Positions 1-5,819 of a stretch of 17,944 nt of DNA are shown here, piece after piece. Source of the stretch: Blautia sp. (GTDB taxonomy: Bacteria > Bacillota > Clostridia > Lachnospirales > Lachnospiraceae). The translations under genes were made by a program, and so were the position numbers. The notes beneath the pieces are model-generated. The model ran no database searches. It was not told where the DNA came from and saw only the letters and a program-made list of their open reading frames with translations. Location: the NCBI GenBank assembly GCA_017515945.1, contig JAFWDX010000316.1, forward strand, positions 1-17,944, read 5' to 3'. The first letter of the stretch is position 1. Every line of letters starts with the position of its first letter.

Positions 1-265
1 CCACTGCTTTTATAGGTTTAAGAAAAGCATCTCTTTCCATCTGCAGATCATCAAGTACAGGAAGAAGATCTATGTATTCTTCTATTTCCACTTGATTATG
101 AGTATATTTTGCCATTACAACAATATACCCATAATCCCATTCAACGACTTTGGTATAATATTCGAGAGAATATGGGGCAATGAATTTTAGACGGGTTTTA
201 CCGAAACAAAAAATTGTATAATGACCATCATTACTAAGATAAGCGGTGTTTTGGAGTGAATTCAT
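1..265 (-). CDS. Unknown small protein, 5' part only (cut by window edge)
   Basis: An open frame of 88 codons reads leftward from an ATG at 263-265 to the window edge without a stop. The start has a good ribosome-binding site on the minus strand (GAGGAAAGG, about 5 nt upstream). The protein begins MNSLQNTAYLSNDGHYTIFC and continues with many aromatic residues (FIAPYSLEYYTKVVEWDYGYIVVM) and an acidic stretch (EIEEYIDLLPVLDDLQ). No signal peptide, membrane segment or catalytic motif is visible. It resembles small conserved proteins of unknown function that I associate with gut Clostridia, but I cannot name a family with certainty. Base composition is clearly more A+T-rich than murG and the other genes here, which suggests an accessory or transferred gene. 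A REP-like palindrome separates it from murG. Confidence 0.6.
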   Translation of the reverse strand, partial: MNSLQNTAYLSNDGHYTIFCFGKTRLKFIAPYSLEYYTKVVEWDYGYIVVMAKYTHNQVEIEEYIDLLPVLDDLQMERDAFLKPIKAV

Positions 266-287
266 GTGTCCTTTCCTCATCTCACTA

Positions 288-321
288 AGTGAGACAGGGG
301 GACGGCCCTCCCTGTGTCACT
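288..321. repeat. REP-like palindrome overlapping the murG stop codon
   Basis: The arms AGTGAGACAGGG (288-299) and CCCTGTGTCACT (310-321) pair with a single mismatch around a GGACGG-type loop. The pattern of a GTCA/GTGA arm, a run of G, then GACGG is the one I know from REP-like elements linked to RAYT (IS200-like) transposases in Bacillota. The murG stop (complement of 317-319) lies inside the right arm. A second small palindrome (CTCACT-A-AGTGAG, 281-293) overlaps its left edge. Confidence 0.65.
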
Positions 322-1396
322 TGGAATCTCCCGATCCGGCGCATTCCTCGATCAGCTCTGTGATCTTTGTAATGGCATCCAGCCCGGGGGCGGCTTTCAT
401 GGCATCAATATATTTCTGCCGGTTCTCAAACAGCGAATGGATCTCTGCCAGGAGCTTTTCTTCGGTGATCTCTTCCTCCTCCAGCACCATGCTCAGGCCC
501 TGACGTTCAAAGGAGCGGGCGTTGAGAATCTGGTCTCCGCGGCTGGCCTGGGCGGAGAGGGGAATCAGCAGATTGGGCTTGGCGAGGGCTGCGATCTCAC
601 AGATGGCGTTGGCGCCGGCTCTGGAGATCAGGATATCCGCGAGGGCGAACAGATCCGGCAGCTCATCCTGGATATATTCGTACTGGATATAGCCGGGCGT
701 CCCCTGCAGGCTTTCGTCCAGCTTGCCCTTGCCGCACAGATGGACGATATAAAAGTCCTTTAAGAGCTGCGGAAGGATCCGGCGCACGTTTTCATTGACC
801 GCCACGGCTCCCAGGCTTCCGCCCATGACCATCAGGACAGGCTTGTCCGCAGGCAGGCCGGTAAAGGCCCTTGCCTTGTCGGCGTCGCCCGTGAGCAGCT
901 CGGGACGGATGGGTGAACCGGTCACGACCGCTTTGCCCACAGGGAGCTTGTCTGCGGTCTCGGGGAAATTGCAGCAGATCTTCTGTGCGGAGGAGAAGCT
1001 CAGGCGGTTGGCCAGACCCGGCGTCATATCCGATTCGTGGATGATGACTGGGATTTTTTTATGCCCTGCCGCCACAACCACGGGCACGCTGACGAAGCCG
1101 CCCTTGGAAAAGATGACGTCCGGTTTGATCTCGTCGAGCAGCACGGAGGCTTCATGGAAGCCCTTGATGACCCGGAAGGGATCCGTGATGTTTTTCAGGT
1201 CGAAATAGCGGCGTAGCTTGCCGGAGGCGATTCCGTGGTAAGGGATCCCCAGGCGGGTGATCAGTTTTTTCTCGATGCCCTCGTAGGAGCCGATGTAGGT
1301 GATCTCGTAGCCCAGTTCCTTAAGACGCGGGATCAGGGCGATATTCGGTGTGACATGGCCGGCGGTGCCTCCGCCGGTCAGGATGATTTTCTTCAT
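317..1396 (-). CDS. murG: MurG, UDP-GlcNAc:undecaprenyl-PP-MurNAc-pentapeptide GlcNAc transferase
   Basis: 359 aa, the usual MurG length. It transfers GlcNAc from UDP-GlcNAc to lipid I on the inner face of the membrane to make lipid II for peptidoglycan. The N-terminal Rossmann domain opens with the glycine-rich LTGGGTAGHVTPN loop. KLRRYFDL, FSKGGFVSVPVV and IHESDMTPGLANR follow; this is the variant I recall from Staphylococcus aureus MurG rather than the Bacillus HEQN type. The second domain has VMGGSLGA and SRAGANAICE, the UDP-GlcNAc-binding region, then PLSAQASRGDQ. The ATG is preceded by AAGGAG at 9 nt. It stands alone here, not in a division/cell-wall cluster. The last codons and stop lie in a REP-like palindrome. 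Identification is firm. Confidence 0.95.
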   Translation of the reverse strand: MKKIILTGGGTAGHVTPNIALIPRLKELGYEITYIGSYEGIEKKLITRLGIPYHGIASGKLRRYFDLKNITDPFRVIKGFHEASVLLDEIKPDVIFSKGGFVSVPVVVAAGHKKIPVIIHESDMTPGLANRLSFSSAQKICCNFPETADKLPVGKAVVTGSPIRPELLTGDADKARAFTGLPADKPVLMVMGGSLGAVAVNENVRRILPQLLKDFYIVHLCGKGKLDESLQGTPGYIQYEYIQDELPDLFALADILISRAGANAICEIAALAKPNLLIPLSAQASRGDQILNARSFERQGLSMVLEEEEITEEKLLAEIHSLFENRQKYIDAMKAAPGLDAITKITELIEECAGSGDSK

Positions 1397-1432
1397 GAGC
1401 GATATCTCCTTATATGTTTTATATGATTCCTT

Positions 1433-1489
1433 GTAACTCTTGTGCCATAAGCACCTTCACAGTTACGAGGCCAGGTGCAGGCTCCTTAC
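1433..1489 (+). repeat. Partial copy of the GTAAC-family element (left hairpin plus linker)
   Basis: The 34-nt terminal hairpin of the family spans 1433-1466, with GTAACT at 1433-1438 pairing with AGTTAC at 1461-1466. It is followed by the family's linker (GAGGCCAGGTGCAGGCTCC). The similarity stops at about 1486-1489, exactly at the MATE stop codon, so the right part of the element is absent. This copy fills nearly all of the 89-nt gap between the MATE gene and murG. The loop has diverged from the other copies while the arms are kept. Confidence 0.75.
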
Positions 1490-2856
1490 TGCAATTTGGC
1501 CGTAAGCTTTTTCTTACGTCTGAAATAATATGTGACTTCGACCAGGCAGCAGGTCGTCCATCCGACCGGATACCCCAGCCCCACCAGCAGCGGCGTGTTG
1601 GCGATGAAATGCGTCACCACAAACAGATAGATCTGCCGGATCACCACAAAGCAGCCCAGCATGATCACCATCGGCCCCTTTGCATCTCCAAAGCCCCTCA
1701 GTGCGCCGGCCAGCACATGGTTGATACAGTTGAAGAGCAGGAAGAAGGTATTGGCGCGCAGAAACAGCACGCCGAACTCGATCACGGAGGCATCCCTGGT
1801 GAAGAGCCCGACCGACGGCGCCGCAAAGACGAACAGGATCACCGCGATGACGCCTGTGATCAGGAGAGAGGGGCCGATGGAACCGATCGTGCCCTGATCC
1901 GCCCGCTCCTTTTTACGCGCGCCGATATTCTGGCTGACAAAGGAGGTGGCGGCCATGGCCATGCTGCTCATGGGCAGCATGATGAACTGGTCCAGCTTGT
2001 TGTAGCAGCTCCATCCGGCCATGCAGCTCGAGCCGAAGGAATTGACGTAGGACTGCACGAAAATGTTCGAAAAAGCGGTCAGCACGCTCTGGATCCCCGC
2101 GGGCAGCCCCACGGAAAAAACGGAGGCCAGGATCCCGCGGTCGATCCGCAGATCCCGCCAGACCAGCCGGTATACCTCCCGTGTGCGGGTGAGCAGGATC
2201 AGCGTCAGGACGGCCGAGATGAACTGCGAGATGATCGTGGCGTAAGCCACGCCCGCTATACCCGCCCGCAGCGACAGAACAAAAAACAGGTCAAGAAAGA
2301 TATTCAGCACGCTGGTCAGGATCAGGAAGAACAGCGGAATGCTGGTATTGCCCACCGCGCGCAGGATCCCGCTGCCGATGTTGTAGATCAGCAGCCCCGC
2401 GATCCCGGCGATGTAGATCGTCAGATACACGACCGCGTCATCAAATACATCCTCCGGCGTGGACATGAAACGCAGCATGGGCCTCACCCCTGCAACGCCT
2501 GCCGCCGTAAAGATCACGCACAGCACCAGCGTGGCCGCGATAGTCGTCTCCACCGCGTCGTGGAGCTTCTTTATGTCCCTGGCCCCGAAATACCGGCTGA
2601 TCACCACACCGGCACCGATCGAAAACCCGTTGAAGAAAAACACCAGCATGTTTACGATCATGGTGGTGGAGCCCACCGCCGCCAGGGCCTCCTTGCCGAC
2701 AAAATTGCCCACGACCATGACGTCCACGGTATTGTACAACATCTGGAATATATTGCCCACCATCAGCGGCAGTGAAAAAAGCAGGAGCTGCTTTGTGATG
2801 CTCCCCTCCGTCATATCGCGGGTCGCCCCGCCGGATTTCCCGAATGAAAAAGCCAT
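1486..2856 (-). CDS. MATE-family multidrug/organic cation efflux transporter
   Basis: 456 aa, a typical MATE length, with about 12 hydrophobic segments throughout. MATE proteins export drugs or metabolites across the cytoplasmic membrane using Na+ or H+ gradients. The N-terminus has the family pattern: a short polar leader (DMTEGSITKQLLLFSLPLMVGNI), then FQMLYNTVDVMVVGNFVG, the usual first-repeat signature. The second half starts near SVGLPAGIQSVL, the expected internal repeat of the fold. The start ATG has AGAGG 6 nt upstream. The stop abuts a partial mobile repeat, and a full repeat copy (2901-3085) begins 44 nt upstream of the start, so the gene is bracketed by elements. The substrate cannot be told. 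It is divergent from the hydrogenase operon. Confidence 0.93.
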   Translation of the reverse strand: MAFSFGKSGGATRDMTEGSITKQLLLFSLPLMVGNIFQMLYNTVDVMVVGNFVGKEALAAVGSTTMIVNMLVFFFNGFSIGAGVVISRYFGARDIKKLHDAVETTIAATLVLCVIFTAAGVAGVRPMLRFMSTPEDVFDDAVVYLTIYIAGIAGLLIYNIGSGILRAVGNTSIPLFFLILTSVLNIFLDLFFVLSLRAGIAGVAYATIISQFISAVLTLILLTRTREVYRLVWRDLRIDRGILASVFSVGLPAGIQSVLTAFSNIFVQSYVNSFGSSCMAGWSCYNKLDQFIMLPMSSMAMAATSFVSQNIGARKKERADQGTIGSIGPSLLITGVIAVILFVFAAPSVGLFTRDASVIEFGVLFLRANTFFLLFNCINHVLAGALRGFGDAKGPMVIMLGCFVVIRQIYLFVVTHFIANTPLLVGLGYPVGWTTCCLVEVTYYFRRKKKLTAKLQ

Positions 2857-2900
2857 GATGAACCTCTTTGCGGAATCGGATGATTATAATATGCTGATTT

Positions 2901-3085
2901 GTAACCGTTCAGTCAGCACCTCGCATTTACTGCGACACCGCAGGCGTGCCTTGGCAGGTGCGTGAGAAAAAAGTCGAACAGTCAGGCCAGGCGCACTTCC
3001 AATGCGACGAAACACCGAAGGCGTCCCTTGGGAGGAGCCTGCGCCTGGCTCGTACCTGTGAAGGAACTTGTGACTGAACAGGTAC
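2901..3085 (-). mobile_element. Full-length GTAAC-family MITE-like element (185 bp, minus orientation)
   Basis: The ends GTAACCGTTCAGTCA (2901-2915) and TGACTGAACAGGTAC (3071-3085) are imperfect inverted repeats. The flanks GCTGATTT (2893-2900) and GATGATTT (3086-3093) match in 7 of 8 positions and touch the element on both sides. On the minus strand the element opens with the 34-nt hairpin, here with arms GTACCTG/CAGGTAC instead of GTAACTG/CAGTTAC. This is the longest copy in the window, carrying all internal modules. It has no coding capacity for a transposase. It separates the MATE start from the region with the 42-bp palindrome. Confidence 0.85.
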
Positions 3086-3120
3086 GATGATTTGATTATA
3101 CCCTATGGAAGGCATTGCTC

Positions 3121-3162
3121 ATGTTAACAAAATGTGAATTATAATTCACAGTTCTGTAACAT
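3121..3162. promoter_or_regulatory. 42-bp symmetric palindrome, possible operator
   Basis: The centre is a perfect 18-bp palindrome, TGTGAATTATAATTCACA (3133-3150). Outside it, ATGTTA (3121-3126) and TAACAT (3157-3162) are also exactly complementary and sit at equal 6-nt distances, so 17 of 21 position pairs are symmetric over 42 bp. It lies in the divergent region between the MATE gene and the hydrogenase promoter, about 90 nt upstream of the -35 box. The half-site spacing does not match the CRP (6 nt between TGTGA and TCACA) or Rex (4 nt between TTGTGAA and TTCACAA) consensus. The regulator is unknown. Confidence 0.5.
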
Positions 3163-3165
3163 AAG

Positions 3166-3194
3166 TGAGTCAAGAAACCTGTCCCCCTGACTCA
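3166..3194. repeat. REP-like palindrome (TGAGTCA...TGACTCA)
   Basis: TGAGTCA (3166-3172) and TGACTCA (3188-3194) form 7-bp arms around a C-rich loop containing CCTGTCCCCC. Read on the minus strand it starts TGAGTCAGGGGGACAGG, identical to the 17 bases at the right edge of the window (17928-17944). It is the same general type as the palindrome at 288-321. Confidence 0.7.
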
Positions 3195-3251
3195 TTTTCA
3201 GCCGGGCCTGACCCCATATACTTTATTGCCAAAAATATAACATACTGAACC

Positions 3252-3280
3252 TTGAAAAAAACGGAAGATAAGAGTATAAT
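3252..3280 (+). promoter_or_regulatory. Sigma70-type promoter of the hydrogenase operon
   Basis: TTGAAA (3252-3257) is followed after 17 nt by a perfect TATAAT (3275-3280). Transcription would start near 3287, giving a leader of about 130 nt before the first gene. Confidence 0.8.
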
Positions 3281-3286
3281 GACAAT

Positions 3287-3419
3287 ACTATACTTGTGCA
3301 GACTGCGTGAACGTCTCCATTCCGTATATGGAGATGCCTCTGCAGACTGCATATGTGAAAATCCAAGGCTGCACAGCAGGCTTGGGAAAGCTTCTACTTT
3401 TAAAGGAGGATAAAGCCTG
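3287..3419 (+). promoter_or_regulatory. Structured 5' leader of the hydrogenase operon
   Basis: The predicted leader contains a 10-nt direct repeat, TGCAGACTGC (3297-3306 and 3341-3350). It also has a hairpin with CTCCAT/ATGGAG arms (3315-3333) and a longer hairpin CCAAG-G-CTGC / GCAG-G-CTTGG (3363-3385, 3-nt loop, one G-G mismatch). The ribosome-binding site AGGAGG follows about 18 nt after the last hairpin. No known riboswitch class is recognised. Confidence 0.4.
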
Positions 3420-3923
3420 ATGGGAAAGTTGAACGCAGCTGCTGATCAGAAGATCAGAGAGATCTGCCGGAGGAACCTTAATGAAAAGACTCCTCTCATG
3501 ATCATACTCAGTGACATCCAGAATGAATATGGCTATATTCCGCTGGAGGTCCAGGAAGTCGTCTCCGAGGAGACAGGAGTGCCGGTGGCGGAGATATACG
3601 GCGTCGTCACATTCTACTCCTTCTTCTCACTTACACCAAAGGGAAAATATGTCATCGGCTGCTGCCTCGGCACGGCATGTTACGTCAAAGGCGGCCAGCA
3701 GGTCATTGACAAGTTCTCAGAACTGCTCCACATCAAACCCGGAGAAACCACCGAGGATGGACTCTTTACACTGGACGCGCTCCGCTGCATCGGTGCCTGC
3801 GGTATCGCCCCGGCTGTCACGATCAATGGGACCGTTTATCCCAAGATGGCTGTTTCTCAGGTACAGGAGGTCATCGCCGGCTATCTGAATAAGGAAAATG
3901 AAAAGGAAGGTGCACCAGCATGA
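3420..3923 (+). CDS. hydC: Bifurcating [FeFe]-hydrogenase, NuoE-like [2Fe-2S] subunit (HydC/HndA)
   Basis: 167 aa, typical of NuoE/HndA. It is the small electron-transfer subunit of the soluble NAD-linked hydrogenase, passing electrons between the flavin subunit and the rest of the complex in the cytoplasm. The N-terminal helical bundle contains MIILSDIQNEYGYIP and GVPVAEIYGVVTFYSFF. The thioredoxin-like C-terminal domain holds the four ligands of one [2Fe-2S] cluster as C82-x4-C87 (CLGTAC) and C123-x3-C127 (CIGAC). The start has AGGAGG 10 nt upstream. Its stop overlaps the start of the next gene (ATGA), indicating translational coupling. In Desulfovibrio naming this is hndA, in Thermotoga naming hydC. 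Codon use is strongly biased to C-ending codons, as in a highly expressed gene. Confidence 0.93.
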   Translation: MGKLNAAADQKIREICRRNLNEKTPLMIILSDIQNEYGYIPLEVQEVVSEETGVPVAEIYGVVTFYSFFSLTPKGKYVIGCCLGTACYVKGGQQVIDKFSELLHIKPGETTEDGLFTLDALRCIGACGIAPAVTINGTVYPKMAVSQVQEVIAGYLNKENEKEGAPA

Positions 3924-4378
3924 TCAAAACGGTTGAGCAGTTAAATGAGAAAATCGCCGCATGTTCACAGGCCCTCGGCGACAAGATCAAAGGGGCCGAC
4001 TCCAAGCGCCACATCGTGCTTTGCGGTGGTACCGGATGTCTTTCCAACCATTCCAAAGAGATCGCGGAGAAATTCTGCGAGGTTCTTGAAGCCAAAGGCG
4101 TTGCTGACAAGGCTACCGTCAACCAGGTAGGCTGCTTCGGTTTCTGCTCACAGGGACCGTTCGTAAAGATCTATCCCGAGGATACCCTGTATCGTCTAGT
4201 TAAGATCGAGGATGTCGAAGAGATCGTCGAAAAGGACATCATCGGCGGCGAGATCGTGGAGCGTCTGCTTTACGAGGATCCTGCCACAGGTGAAAAGGTC
4301 ACCAAGCAGGATGACATCAACTTCTATAAGAAACAGCGCCGCGTAGCCCTTCACGGCTGCGGTGTCATCAATCCCTAG
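3920..4378 (+). CDS. hydB: N-terminal [2Fe-2S] thioredoxin-like domain of the NuoF-like hydrogenase subunit, ended by an in-frame TAG
   Basis: 152 codons, starting on the ATGA overlap with the upstream gene. The product matches the N-terminal ferredoxin-like domain of HydB: C35-x4-C40 (CGGTGC) and C72-x3-C76 (CFGFC) are the expected [2Fe-2S] ligands, followed by the GPFVKIYPEDTLY strand. The frame stops at TAG (4376-4378) right after HGCGVINP, then continues with [18 protein letters not shown], the normal joint into the NuoF core. From memory of homologues the missing residue is usually acidic (NPE/NPED), so one GAG-to-TAG change would explain it. As read, this piece equals a stand-alone HndB-like protein. 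It may be a true nonsense mutation, a sequencing error, or a natural split. Confidence 0.85.
   Translation: MIKTVEQLNEKIAACSQALGDKIKGADSKRHIVLCGGTGCLSNHSKEIAEKFCEVLEAKGVADKATVNQVGCFGFCSQGPFVKIYPEDTLYRLVKIEDVEEIVEKDIIGGEIVERLLYEDPATGEKVTKQDDINFYKKQRRVALHGCGVINP
4376..4378 (+). other. In-frame TAG inside the NuoF-like hydrogenase gene
   Basis: Codon 153 of a 627-codon frame running 3920-5803. Both sides are in the same frame and both are needed for a normal HydB. TAG also ends at least one intact gene here (the lipoprotein at 17925), so it is an ordinary stop in this genome. No pyrrolysine genes are in view. Confidence 0.9.
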
Positions 4379-4399
4379 GATATCAACGAAGCCCTCGGC

Positions 4400-5803
4400 A
4401 TGGGCGCTTTCCAGGGACTTAAGCGTGCCCTTTCCATGGATCGTCAGGCCGTCATCGACGAGGTTCTGGCTTCCGGTCTTCGCGGACGCGGCGGCGCCGG
4501 CTTCCCGACCGGCAGGAAATGGCAGTTTGCTTACGGCTCTCAGAGCGATACCAAATATGTGGTCTGTAACGGTGACGAGGGCGACCCCGGCGCGTTCATG
4601 GACCGTTCCATCCTTGAAGGAAATCCGCTGGCCGTCATCGAAGGCATGATGATCGCCGGTTACGCCATCGGCGCACAGAACGGATACTTCTATGTCCGTG
4701 CTGAGTATCCCATCGCCGTCAACAGACTGCGCAAAGCCATCGCTCAGGCCAGAGAGGTCGGCCTGCTCGGCGAGAACATCCTTGGCACAGATTTCTCCTT
4801 CGACTGCCATCTCAGACTCGGCGCCGGCGCTTTCGTCTGCGGCGAGGAGACTGCCCTGCTGAACTCCCTCGAGGGCAAGCGCGGCATGCCCAGACCCAGA
4901 CCGCCTTTCCCGGCTGTCAAGGGACTGTGGGGACAGCCCACCATCATCAACAACGTCGAAACGCTTGCCTGCGTACCCTACATCCTCAGAGAGGGCGCCG
5001 GTGAATTCGCCAGCGTCGGCACCGAGAGATCCAAGGGCACCAAGGTGTTCGCTCTGGGCGGCAAGGTCAACAACGTCGGCCTGGTCGAGGTTCCCATGGG
5101 CACCACCCTGCGCGAGCTGATCTATGACATCGGCGGCGGCATCCCGAACGGCAAGAAGTTCAAAGCCATCCAGACCGGCGGACCCTCCGGCGGCTGCCTG
5201 ACCGAGGAATTCCTTGACGAGCCGATCGACTTTGACAACCTGGTAGCCAAGGGCTCCATGATGGGCTCCGGCGGCGCCATCGTCATGGACGAGGACAACT
5301 GCATGGTAGACGTGGCCAAGTTCTACATGGAGTTCATCTGCGATGAGTCCTGTGGTAAGTGTACACCCTGCCGTATCGGTACCAAGCGCATGCTCGAGAT
5401 CCTGACAAAGATCACCGAGGGCAAGGGCACCATGCATGATCTGGAAGAGCTCGAGGAGCTGAGCGACACTGTCAAGACCAACTCCCTCTGCGCTCTGGGC
5501 CAGACCTCTGCCAACCCGATCAATTCCACCATCGCTCACTTTAAGGATGAGTACATTGCCCACATCGTGGACAAGAAATGCCCCGCTCATGTCTGCAAGT
5601 CCCTGATGGAATACCACATCGATCCCGACAAGTGCATCGGCTGCGGCAAGTGCGCGAAGGGCTGCCCCGCCAACTGCATCGAGAGATCCGATTACACGGC
5701 TCCGGGCCACAAGCTCGCTTCCATGAAGATCAATACCCAGGAGTGCCTGAAGTGCGGTAACTGCATCAGCTCCTGTAAGTTTAACGCGATTGAAAAGAGA
5801 TGA
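4400..5803 (+). CDS. hydB: Bifurcating [FeFe]-hydrogenase, NuoF-like FMN/NAD subunit core (HydB/HndC)
   Basis: 467 codons from the first ATG after the TAG; the natural gene is probably 3920-5803. This is the diaphorase subunit that binds FMN and NAD(H) and is where flavin-linked bifurcation is thought to occur. In order it shows the FMN/NADH loop [16 protein letters not shown] (about residues 26-41), [13 protein letters not shown], an SLBB-like domain ([18 protein letters not shown]), the [4Fe-4S] ligands [12 protein letters not shown] (about 314-325) plus C364 in NSLCALGQ, and a C-terminal 2x[4Fe-4S] ferredoxin ([15 protein letters not shown] and [12 protein letters not shown]). The ATG at 4400 has no convincing ribosome-binding site, so independent translation would be weak unless reinitiation occurs. 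The next gene follows after 16 nt. Confidence 0.92.
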   Translation: MGAFQGLKRALSMDRQAVIDEVLASGLRGRGGAGFPTGRKWQFAYGSQSDTKYVVCNGDEGDPGAFMDRSILEGNPLAVIEGMMIAGYAIGAQNGYFYVRAEYPIAVNRLRKAIAQAREVGLLGENILGTDFSFDCHLRLGAGAFVCGEETALLNSLEGKRGMPRPRPPFPAVKGLWGQPTIINNVETLACVPYILREGAGEFASVGTERSKGTKVFALGGKVNNVGLVEVPMGTTLRELIYDIGGGIPNGKKFKAIQTGGPSGGCLTEEFLDEPIDFDNLVAKGSMMGSGGAIVMDEDNCMVDVAKFYMEFICDESCGKCTPCRIGTKRMLEILTKITEGKGTMHDLEELEELSDTVKTNSLCALGQTSANPINSTIAHFKDEYIAHIVDKKCPAHVCKSLMEYHIDPDKCIGCGKCAKGCPANCIERSDYTAPGHKLASMKINTQECLKCGNCISSCKFNAIEKR

Positions 5804-5819
5804 CGGAGGAGGAACAGAC

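Noticed and set aside
2883..2911. A MATE promoter with TATAAT on the minus strand (2883-2888) and a -35 inside the mobile element
   Set aside because: The -10 is good, but no -35 close to consensus lies at 16-18 nt. It remains possible but is not supportable.
3133..3150. Calling the 18-bp palindrome a Rex or CRP operator
   Set aside because: The spacing between half-sites (6 nt between GTGAA and TTCAC; 8 nt between TGTGA and TCACA) does not fit either consensus, so only a generic operator-like palindrome is reported.
4376..4378. Reading the TAG in hydB as pyrrolysine or as a recoded sense codon
   Set aside because: TAG ends another intact gene here (17925), no pyrrolysine machinery is in view, and this enzyme family is not known to use pyrrolysine.
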